This document shows, piece after piece, positions 1 to 17,453 of a stretch of 39,016 nucleotides of DNA. The notes beneath the pieces are model-generated. The model had not been told where the DNA came from. It saw only the letters and a program-made list of their open reading frames with translations, and did not search any database. Origin of the DNA: Chromera velia (taxonomy: Eukaryota; Sar; Chromeraceae); NCBI GenBank assembly GCA_018398765.1, contig JAHBMJ010000894.1, positions 1 through 39,016 of the forward strand. The letters run 5' to 3'. Made by a program: the position numbers and the translations under genes. How positions within the stretch are numbered: the first letter of the stretch is position 1; every line of letters starts with the position of its first letter.

Positions 1-1542
1 CAAAACAATTCTGATGTGTCTCTTGTGCTCTTCTCTTGTACGTAAATAAATCAGAATGTCATCCAGAAAAACTAAAATAAAACGGTCAAGACAAGAGCGA
101 AGAGCAAATTGAATCAACCTCATCGCTGCAGGAGGCGCGTTTGTCAACCCAAAAGAAACAACCAGCCACTCAAAAGAACCATAGCGTGTAGTGAAAGCTG
201 TTTTTGGGATGTCTTCTTCTCTGACCCTCATTTGATGATAATACTGTCTGAGGTCCAGTGTCGTGAAGAACCGGGCCCCATGCAATCGATCAATCAACTC
301 TTGCGGGTGAGGGAGGGAATGTTTATCTTTGATAGTAATGCGATTCAAGCCAGTGTAGTCATAACACATTCTCATCGAGCCATCTTTCTTTTGTACAAAA
401 AGAACAGGCGCAGCATAAGGAGAAGCAGACGGTCGGATAAATCCTTGTTCAAGGTATATATCTATCTGTCTCCTCAGCTCATCTGTCTCTCCCACTGACA
501 GCCGATAAGGCGAACGGGCAGGAGGTGAATGACCGGGCTCAAGTTCGATTTTGAAATCCAAATGAGGTCTTCTTGACGGTGGCAGATAAGAGAGACGATC
601 GGGAAAAAGAGACGCATGATCTGCCACAATTCCTTTTACATTCTGAAAAATATCCGCATCTGATCGAGAGAGAAAAGCACGCACGTCCGACAAATCAGAG
701 GCCGACCGAGCAGGATGATCAGACGGAAAAGAAGAGAGAAAGTCAGAAGAGAGAAAACCAGAACCCACGTTCCCTCCATCATTCATTCTCCCCTTTCCTT
801 TTCCGTCACTCACTTCAGTTACATGCACGAAGCACTCCAGTTCCCCCTCTCCTACAGGCCAGTGTGCCGTCTCCATTCTCACGATGTGGCAGACAGCACC
901 TTTTTGAATTGCTCGTTTGGCCTGCGCAGAAGAAAGAACAGGAGGGCAAGGTCGGTTCTCTTCACATGCACCCCCCCAAATAATGACTTCCTGGCCGTTA
1001 AAGAAGAAACGAAGAGAACGAGACCAATGACCAAGTTCTGGTTGGTGGACGTCACTCCATTTTCTTCCTAAGATAACATCATAGTCGTCCAGGTCAGCCA
1101 GCAATGCACCGACTGTCTCTCGATACCCCTGAATATGAAAGGGAACAGAAGGTGTATACTCACTGACCTCTTGTCCTCTGGGCTCCTTCACGGCCACCCT
1201 ACATCTCATCGGGGTCCCAAACCTGCGAATATGCAACTGACGCAGGTATGCAAACTTGCTATCAATGAAAATATCATCAGCTCCAATGTCATACAAAACT
1301 CTGACTGGAGCACCCGCGACAGTACCGTGATAGACAAAACCAGTCTCAAACGAATCATCCTTATCATCCTCTTCCTCACTCAATTCTTCATCTGTTCTCT
1401 GCCTTTTATTTTCCTCAACTTCATAACGTACCGTCAGGTCGGGTTCGACCACGGTCTCGTCATTCTCGTTTCGGCCTCTGATCGTCCTCACCCCAGCTAC
1501 CCGTCTCGATCCAGCCTTACGCGCTGGTTGATGTCTACTCGG
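1..1542 (-). CDS. LTR retrotransposon pol (retropepsin and reverse transcriptase), partial at the left edge
   Basis: Read on the minus strand, one frame is open from the TAG that ends gag (1543-1545) to base 1. A retropepsin-like domain lies near 1000-1320: a YDIGADD motif at about 1275-1296 where the catalytic D-T/S-G-A is expected, and about 70 codons later the DVILGRKW motif, matching the conserved ILG of the second half of the fold. A linker follows. The reverse transcriptase starts near 560 and shows the DGSMRMCYDY block, FTTLDLRQYYHQM with the first catalytic aspartate, the SFGLTNAPPA block, and VFLDDILIY carrying the two catalytic aspartates (FLDD in place of YxDD). This order and these motifs are typical of Ty3/gypsy-type elements. 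The rest of RT, RNase H and integrase would lie outside the window. No further stop or frameshift is seen. One oddity is isoleucine in place of Thr/Ser in the protease active-site triad. Confidence 0.88.
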
Positions 1543-1545
1543 CTA
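1543..1545 (-). promoter_or_regulatory. single in-frame TAG between gag and pol, candidate readthrough site
   Basis: Downstream of gag the same frame continues without another stop through an acidic linker into the protease and reverse transcriptase. The stop codon is TAG followed by CCG, so the +4 base is C, a context known to favour readthrough in other systems. No overlapping shifted frame is needed to reach pol. Seen directly: the stop and the continuity of frame. Inferred: readthrough or suppressor decoding produces Gag-Pol. Confidence 0.6.
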
Positions 1546-2835
1546 AGGTTGAGGCGACCCGCTGAAAGAGGGAGACCATGCACGTCTTCTGTCATCGAAG
1601 CCAAAGCCTCTTCCAGGTGACATGGGTGAACTTGGACTGTCACCTCTCTGTCCAGACCTCCCTCTCCCCCCTGTAGGTTGAGTGACTTGATTGATGGGAT
1701 ACGGGAAGGGAAGGGATGGGTAAGGAGGAGGTGACCAGGGGTACCCAGGCGTTGCCCCAAAACCCGAGATAAAAGGGGCAAATCCTGGAGATGCCCTGGG
1801 CGGCCATGGAGATCTGGATTGAGACGTCGTTTGAATGGTCCACATGTGTGGAGGAAGTTGAGGTCCATTCCTACACGCGGCCATCATGTGGGTATTCTCC
1901 CCACATAGAAGACACCGATTCAGTCTCCCCCTGCTCTCCCACACCGTCTGTGGAATCAATGGGTGTCGGGGTAGAAGTCTTCTTGAAGGTCGCACCCCAA
2001 CACCACACAATTCCATAGGAGCCGGTCCTGTGGGATCAATCACCGGACTCGGATCAGACGGGGGCCCTCGCGACCAATGGCTTCGAGAGTGCGAACTGGC
2101 CTGCTTGAGCCAGATTTCGCTGTCCAACGCCTTCTCCATTGCTTCGTCCAATGTTGCCGGCTCCATCCTGTCAGTCTTATATATAATCCCAGGCGGCAAA
2201 CCCTCAATATAGTCCTCTACAAGATCCTCCTCACTCGTATTTGTGATCTTCAACGCGAGAAGGGAGAATTCTTTGTTGTAGTCCTCAACCGTCCCTGTGC
2301 ACCTGAGGGACAACACCTGCTTTCTCGCCTTCCTCCTCTCATGTTTCTCCTTATACCTGTGTCGCAGCACCTCACGCAATGCAGGCCAATCTGCAAACCC
2401 CATACCTCTCTTCACACGTAAATCGAACCAGTCCCTCAGCTCCTTACACAGGAAGGACTTCGCGAGGCCAAGCTGACGATGAGGAGCAACATTCGCATTG
2501 GTAAAGTAGTCGTTGGTGTCCGTAATAAACCTCTCCACAGTGTTGCGGCGTCCAGTGAACTCGTCCGGCTGCTTCAGTGCAATCCGGGGAAGCTGCTCTC
2601 GTAGATCAGGGCCCTGAGAGGGCACGACAAGCTGCTGTGTACCCTCCTCACTCATTGGCAGCACCTGAGGAGGCAACTGTGGAGGTGGAGCTGCAACCCT
2701 CGCCACTAGCCCCTCCATGGTCTGCCGCATCATCTCTTGAGTCTGCTGCAGGCTGGTGACGGACTGTTCAAGGTTGTACAGTGCCGTTCCCACCTGCTCG
2801 TTTGTCAATGGAGCCAAGACTGGAGGTGGTTCCAT
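1543..2835 (-). CDS. LTR retrotransposon Gag polyprotein with CCHC zinc knuckle
   Basis: 430 codons from ATG at 2835 to TAG at 1543. The N-terminal 50 residues are Gln/Leu-rich and probably helical. The middle (about residues 80-240) is a retrotransposon-gag domain: the FTGRRNTVERFI segment, the AKSFLCKELRDWF segment, and the VEDYNKEFSLLA / EDLVEDYIEGLPP segment typical of capsid domains of Ty3/gypsy and related elements. At about residues 313-326 a CX2CX4HX4C zinc knuckle (CLLCGENTHMMAAC) would bind RNA. The C-terminus is Arg/Gly/Pro/Ser-rich. The ORF is intact. It lies directly 5' of pol in the same reading frame, separated only by one TAG. I infer a recently active element, since no internal frameshift is visible. 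Confidence 0.9.
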   Translation of the reverse strand: MEPPPVLAPLTNEQVGTALYNLEQSVTSLQQTQEMMRQTMEGLVARVAAPPPQLPPQVLPMSEEGTQQLVVPSQGPDLREQLPRIALKQPDEFTGRRNTVERFITDTNDYFTNANVAPHRQLGLAKSFLCKELRDWFDLRVKRGMGFADWPALREVLRHRYKEKHERRKARKQVLSLRCTGTVEDYNKEFSLLALKITNTSEEDLVEDYIEGLPPGIIYKTDRMEPATLDEAMEKALDSEIWLKQASSHSRSHWSRGPPSDPSPVIDPTGPAPMELCGVGVRPSRRLLPRHPLIPQTVWESRGRLNRCLLCGENTHMMAACRNGPQLPPHMWTIQTTSQSRSPWPPRASPGFAPFISGFGATPGYPWSPPPYPSLPFPYPINQVTQPTGGRGRSGQRGDSPSSPMSPGRGFGFDDRRRAWSPSFSGSPQP

Positions 2836-2880
2836 GACAGCAACAGAATTCAGACTGAATACAAACGAATCAAAAGCCTG

Positions 2881-2903
2881 TTCGAAACCTGGCTCTGGTA
2901 AGC
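2881..2903 (-). other. putative primer-binding site for initiator methionyl-tRNA
   Basis: The plus strand at 2881-2900 reads like the 3' part of eukaryotic tRNA-iMet: T-loop TTCGAAA, then CCTGGCTCTG, then GTA where plant iMet tRNA has ATA. The minus (element) strand is therefore complementary to that tRNA, as expected of a PBS just upstream of gag. Unusually, the complement of the terminal CCA is absent (GCT in place of TGG), so pairing would start a few bases inside the tRNA. The tRNA comparison is from memory of plant iMet. Confidence 0.5.
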
Positions 2904-2907
2904 AGAT

Positions 2908-3325
2908 TGTTACAGTAAGCAGAATACGGGGCTAGAACTCTCAACGCTAACGATGTGCATTCAGAGTTCATAGACTATAAGAGTTTGACCTAGAGAGGTT
3001 TGTACATTGTTCCTTCGATCAAGCCAGTCCAACGATCGTTAGCGATCATTAGCTAATTCGAATGCATGCAGATCGATATCACTTTATTCAGTCCTGCGCC
3101 AAGCCACACTTATTGAAGTCCGCGCGCGCATCGCCGCGGCGCCGCCGGCCTCGCGGCTCCGCCACTCCGCGGGTCCGTCGCGTACTCGCCGCTCGTAGCC
3201 TGCCTACAAATACTCTCGTTCACAACTTTGCTGGTCTGGACTCATGCAAGATGATACAAAGTCTAGTACAAAGTCTACTAAGAGAGATCCACGTCATTAT
3301 ATAGAGGTACATCTACATTCTGTCA
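2908..3325 (-). repeat. putative 5' LTR of the gag-pol element (boundaries tentative)
   Basis: This segment lies upstream of the putative PBS in element orientation. On the plus strand it begins TGTTACAG and ends ...CTGTCA, giving the TG...CA ends usual for LTRs, with imperfect terminal similarity. On the element strand a TATA-like CTATATAATG sits at about 3293-3305. A very GC-rich block (about 3118-3200) lies in the middle. The partner LTR is outside the window, so neither boundary nor target duplication can be verified; the short distance from TATA box to LTR start is odd. Confidence 0.35.
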
Positions 3326-3909
3326 TCCGCTCCTCTATTTTTTAAATTATTAGAGTTAAAATTAACAAAACATAGCAAAAAGCCTAATGAAAAAATTCTT
3401 TTAATTCTAAATTTATACGATAAATTTATTGAAAATAATTGAATAATGTTTTGAGTGCTAATTTAAATGAGTATAAATGATTATTTATGATTTTAAAAAA
3501 TGTGCAAACGTATAAAATTTAGTAGAAAATGAACGGAATGACCGAAACGTGTTTTTTCTTCAAGTTTTGAAATGCAGTGATTGATTCCATGCCTATTTCA
3601 GCGGTGTACCTAGTGGACTGCCTATTGCTTCTTCACGTCACTCACTGCCACGGCCTCTACACCTCAGTCACAGGCTCAGTGACAGCTGACCGAGCTAGCC
3701 GACTCTTCCCTCCCAGGCATCCAACGACAAAATGCCTCAGACTCCATTCCGGAGGCTGCACGCACGCAACAAATTGGGGTGGCAAGTCCATGCACCTGCC
3801 CCCATCCATATTTCCTTCCACTTTCGCACAAGCCTCCCCCGGAATCTCTCCTCTCTCTGCTGAACCCCCCCGAGCTGTCTTCATTCCTCCCTGCCGTCTA
3901 TCTCTCTTC
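3326..3909. other. intergenic: AT-rich stretch, then LysRS 3' flank
   Basis: 3331-3560 is strongly AT-rich (runs of TTTAAATT, AATAATTGAATAATG), unlike the rest of the window, and may be the flank of the retrotransposon or an older insertion. 3560-3909 returns to normal composition and would hold the 3' UTR of the lysyl-tRNA synthetase gene on the minus strand. No gene is supported. Confidence 0.5.
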
Positions 3910-12095
<8,186 letters not shown>

Positions 12096-12799
12096 GGCGT
12101 ACCTACTCACACGCGAATGGTTCAAAAGAGCACCGAGCTACCGGACTCCGACAAAATTGAGCGTCTCTCTGTGTCGGCAAAACTAAAAAGGTTTCGATCT
12201 GTGCCTAACAACTCTGTAAGGACTCGAAGACAAATTTTCTCAGCTTGCACCCTTGCCGCGTCTTGAGCAACAGGAGGGAGAAGACCGGCAACCTCAACCT
12301 TTGAAATCTTCAGGGATGATCCCCTCTTGCAGCAGTTTCGAAAAGGAGACGTTCGATTGACTGCCGCGCAAAGGTTCTGTGACGCACGCATGCACGCAAT
12401 GCCACGCATGAACCTTGGGGGTACTGGCATGTCCGACATGTACGAGCGATACAGAGATATACAGAGTCGCGAATATACGCGTATTTTTTTGAATAGAAAA
12501 GCCGTGGCCCCCGGAAGCACGCATGTGTTGCTGTTCAGACTGAATGTGTGTCCATCCTAGGAGGGGATAGGAGGGGTGGGTTGCCTTGTGGAAGGGCTTC
12601 TATGTATTCATGCACAAACAGAATCCTTCCATTGCCGGACTGAGAGCGACTACCGACCCACGATCTGAGCCAGACGGCTGCGTGGCTGTTCGACTGGTGC
12701 AAGAGGAACAGACAGGCTCAGAGCATCCATCAGCAACAGACTGACTGACTGACAGCACCTGAAAGGAATTAATTAAGTGAACGAACACACGGCGGGAGG
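12096..12799. promoter_or_regulatory. divergent intergenic region between the LysRS and PLC-like genes
   Basis: About 700 bp separates the two start codons, so it must hold both 5' UTRs and probably a shared bidirectional promoter. No convincing TATA box is seen. An AT-rich AATTAATTAA lies about 30 bp before the plus-strand ATG and a short (TGAC)n run at 12739-12754. Small open frames here show no recognisable protein. Confidence 0.55.
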
Positions 12800-15749
12800 A
12801 TGTCAGACGGGTGGTGCCCAGATCTCCTGGAGGAGAAGCCTCGAAGCTTCTGCAAGACCTTTTGGGTCGGTCTCTTGAAGTTTCTGGAGGCCACACCCAT
12901 CATCGGATGCCTCGTCAGTCTGGGTCATGCGATCGCCTGTCGCTTCCAGTCTGCTGAGGTTGCATGTGTTTGGTCTTGTCTGGGGTGTTTTCCTGGCTTG
13001 AACTTCTGGAGGTGCGCAAACGTGTTCTGGCGCTGTTGTCCAAAGGGGAGGAACGCCTACGGAAAAGCCAGATTCAGCACTCCTGACAAGTACTACGATG
13101 ACTGGATGGGGCATCCTTCGCATCAGTCAAAGACACTCACACAGCTGTGCATCCCAGGTGAGTGTGGAGAGGGTAACGTTGAGCTCCCTTCCTGTAGGTT
13201 GAATGCCGGGCTTGCAGGGCTGTTGTGTCATCTTCTTTCGTGGACTCCTACCGGGATCTCTTCCTTCCTGTCTGTGACTTCCGCCTCCTTGCCATTCATC
13301 CCATGCCCCCCCTCCGTCTGTTCTTCCGAATCTATTTCGCCCAGCCTCCGTCTGCCCGTATACCTCCCTCCATCCTTTAGGCCTTCTGCCATTCACCGAG
13401 AGAGCCCGCTTTGATCCAGGTCCCTTAATTCTCTCTCTTCTTCCTTTCTGACTCCCTTCCCTTTCTAGATCCCCTGCTTAAATCCTCCTAAAGAATGGTT
13501 CCTGTTCATTCTAGAATACCCCGGCCCTCCCAAACCCGCCCTGCCCCCCGCTCAATGATTCTTCTGAATTGCCGGGCTTCAGCTGAACCTTCCATGCAGA
13601 CATGCCTGTTCATTCGAGTCCTTCATTCGTTGTCGTCGCTTCACCCTTCCCTCCTCCTGCAATCTCCCCCCTCCTCTCACCCCCTTCTCCTACTCCCTGC
13701 AGGAAGCCACGACTCGGGCACCTACGATTCCCCTGCCCAGCCGAAGATCCCGTACCTGATCATCGGGTGGTCCAAGTGCCAGGTCTGGGGGGCGTACCAA
13801 CAACTGAGGACGGGAACGCGATTCTTTGACCTCAGGTACGTCGACAGCTTTTTTTGTTTGTTTGTATATCTTTGTTGGGTGATCGTCTGTTTTAGTAGAG
13901 AATACATTCGTAATTCAGGACTTGAAAAAAATTCTCCGGCTTTAGGTAGCACAATCAATCGTCTTCGTTGCTTTCTCCACGTCGTGTCTTTTCTTCCTTC
14001 TTTCTTCATTCTCTCTCTCGCGTTTGGCTGCCTGTGACCCGGTCTGCATGCTCAAAGGGATCCATCACTTTTGATTGAGGGGTACTGAGCACTGCCCGTG
14101 TTGCTCTCTTCTGTTCCTTTCTATCCTCGAGTCTTGTGATGAACACCTGTTGGGTCGGCGTTTGCGTGAGGGAGTCGCGCGACTGCCGCGGGAAGGCTTA
14201 GGAGCAACTACTGGGGGGCACTTCTTTTGTTCTCTCTTCCTCCCTCCAGACGTGCGGCCTGTCCTCAAGATGCGGAGAGAATGTGTTCCTCTATGCGAGC
14301 AAATGTCAAAGGGCAGGTAGTGAGAAGAAAGGAGTATGTATCCATTTTCCTTTTTCTCTCCCCCCTCCTGTGTGTCCTGCTGGCTGCAGAATCAACGACA
14401 CAAAATACGCAGGGGACCACAAATGCAAACCGCCAAAGAAGTGGATCATGAACCCCCGGTGAGTACGTGCAATCCTTTTTTTGTTTTCTCTCTTTGATGG
14501 AGTTCCTCCACCTGTCAGTATCTGCATGTGCGATCTGTCTGTCCGTCCGCCTGTGAAAAGACAAGTGTGTCTCCTCCCACGTCCCTTCCACCCAGACTCC
14601 AAAATACCTGTCTTCGTCTGTTTGGTTGCCTGTTTGTTTGTTTGTTTGTTTGTTTGCCCGTTTGCTTGCTTCTTTCTTTCTTTCTTTTTTTTTTTGTTTG
14701 TGCGGTGATTTCCTCATCGGGGGTTTCTCTGCACTACAAAACAATTTTGTGGTCCCCTTCTCTCTTGTGAACGTTTGTCTGTTTTTTTCCTTCCTTGTGA
14801 ATGAATGAATGACTGCAGATTTTGGGTCTCTCACACGATCATCTGCGTCCCTCTGAAAGAATTTCTGGAGGACATCAAGAGATTCCTCGAACTCGACAAC
14901 ACAAAGAAGGAAGTGGTCAGTTAATTGGCCAACCTTTCTCTTCCCCACCCGCTCTCTTTCTGTGTAGGGCGTTCTGTTTCCCTTTCTTCTTCTCGCTTCT
15001 GCGTGTGTGCGTCAGTTTCTGCCACCCAGTCAGAAGAAGACGACTTTAAAAAAGGGTAGAGACGAATGAATCCAGACAGACTGCAGGCAGGGAGTGGCAT
15101 GCATTTGTTGCATTACTCTTGTCAGAAAGATCTAGGTGGACAAAGAAAAGAAGACGCAGAGGAGACGAATTCTTCCGGGTAGATTGACGTCCCCACCTCG
15201 TTTGAACTTAACTTCAAATCATCTCAGAGTGCACACTCGCCCCCCTCACTGCATCCATCGGTGTGTGCAGATCGTGTGTTCTATGCGTCCTGACAAGTGT
15301 TCTTTCGAGAAAGATTCTCTGGAGGGCATTCTGGACATGTACGTGGAGGTGTTCGGGAAGGACAAGGTCAGCTGCTGAGTGCCTGCATGGACGGGGGGAG
15401 GAGGCGGTCGGGAAAAACAATTGTGGGTCGCCTCGGCTGCGGGCACGAGAAGAATTGTCGTCACGGGTTGTTGAAAAGACAAGCAGGCTGCTCTGGCCGG
15501 TCGTTTTTCGTCCGCATTGAAAGGAACTGACGTGATCATGAGCTCACGGGTGTGTGAATGAAGGAGCAAGTGAACAAACGAGTCCATGAAAAGAACGGAT
15601 CAATGAATTGCTACATGGATGGATGGATGGATGGGTGCAGCTGATTCCTCCTTCCCGGGCCTTCGAACCCATCGGATCGTGAGTTTCCCTCTCCTCCTTT
15701 GTCTGTATCTGTCCCTTTGTCTTTTTTTCTCTCTTTCTCTCTTTTTCTT

Positions 15750-15791
<42 letters not shown>

Positions 15792-16357
15792 TAATGTGTG
15801 TGTGTGTGTGTATGTGTCTGTTTTTCTGTCATCGAGCTCTGCGTGTCGCCAATCACTTCACTCCGCTAACTCTCTCCCCAGCCGCTGGCCGTAAGTCTTT
15901 GCCTTGACGCTTCTGCACTTGTACAAACACCCATGATGTTCGTTGTGCATTCTCACGGCTGCAGGTTGACAGGCGAGGGCAAACAACTGCTCCTGCTGTC
16001 AGAACAGAAGAAGAAGAAGTGGCCGGAGTGCGAAATGATTGAGGACAGAGGAGAGTACGAGGACGGTCTGTCTGTCTGTCAGCCTGTTTTTNTTTGTTCT
16101 CTCATTGTGTCGTGAGAAAGTGTCAGTCTTAAGGGACATTTTTCAGACTGACCGGCTCCTTTTCACTTTTCAAGAAGACGTGTGGGGGGAAGAGGAAGCA
16201 GGTAGGTAATGAATTCCTTTCGCCTGCTTCCCTTCTCCCTCTCTCGCCTGTCCTCTTGCAGGTTCCTGGGGTGCCACCAACTCCGACTACGGACCTGAAC
16301 ACAGGACGAACCTCAAAAAAGTACGCGTGAATTTGCTGGAAGGGAAGGGAAGAGGGA

Positions 16358-16418
<61 letters not shown>

Positions 16419-17346
16419 TTCCCTTCCCTTCCTTGTTGTCTGCTTTTCTTTCGTCTGCGTCCGTAAAGGGCAAAGCGGACAAGCTGCCCTCCCTGCCTCC
16501 GTGCTGTCTGTCTTCTGTCTTGCCTGCCTTTCACCCCCCTTTTTTTGTTTGCATCCATGGAAGATCACCTTTCACTCTTCTTGCCTGAATGTGTAGAGTA
16601 GAAATAGAAAACACATACAGAAACACGGGGGGGGNNNNNNNNNNNNNNNNNNNNNNNNNNNNNNNNNNNNNNNNNNNNNNNNNNNNNNNNNNNNNNNNNN
16701 NNNGGGGGGGGGGGGGCCAAGTTGGGTGTGAGAGCACTTTGAGGGGAAGGGAGGGAAGGAGAGAGAGACCAGAGCCATCCATCCATCCATCCATCCATCC
16801 ATCCAGGAGTGGGATCTGATTTTGTTCCCTCGATCAGGTTCCTTTTCCTTCCCTTGTCCCTCCCTCCCTCCCTCCCCCCTTCCACCGATGGATGCACTGA
16901 CTGCAGTGGCTGGAGGAGAAGCAGCCGGAAATGGGGCAGAAGAAAATCTACAACTTGGAGGTCTGTGGGGGGAGTGCATGCATGTGTGTGTGAGCCTCGA
17001 AGAGAGAATCATATATACGAAGACAAGAGATGAAGTGAAATCTGACCAGAGAATCCGGCCGGCCGAAAGGCAGGGAGGAAAAGAGAGAGTTTCAGAACCA
17101 ATCCAGAGCAGCTGGGTAGCAAGAGATCGTTTGGTCGTTTCAAAGGACTATCTGTGACGAGAACTTCTATCTGTGTGTGTCGGGTGGTGCTCAGGCGCAT
17201 GTGTGTCCGTGCGTCTTTGCGTGCCTCTGCCTTTGCCTGCGTCTACATGGGCTGTGTGTGCGTGCACGTGTGGGCGTGTGCGTGCCCGTGTGGGCGTGTG
17301 TGTGTGTGTGTGTGTGTGCGTGTGCGTGTGTGCGAGTGCTTGCGTT

Positions 17347-17383
<37 letters not shown>

Positions 17384-17416
17384 GTGTGTGAGTGCTTGCG
17401 TGTGTGTGTGAGTGCT

Positions 17417-17453
<37 letters not shown>

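Noticed and set aside
1497-1868. minus-strand open frame overlapping the end of gag, considered as a frameshift pol start
   Set aside because: It ends before the protease and is in a different frame; the protease and RT are in the gag frame.
2881-2900. possible tRNA gene 3' half (TTCGAAACCTGGCTCTG)
   Set aside because: No tRNA 5' half precedes it and the T-stem cannot pair; position upstream of gag fits a primer-binding site better.
12122-12524. minus-strand open frames upstream of LysRS exon 1
   Set aside because: No domain, no conserved motif, and no in-phase splice to the LysRS first exon; likely promoter and UTR sequence.
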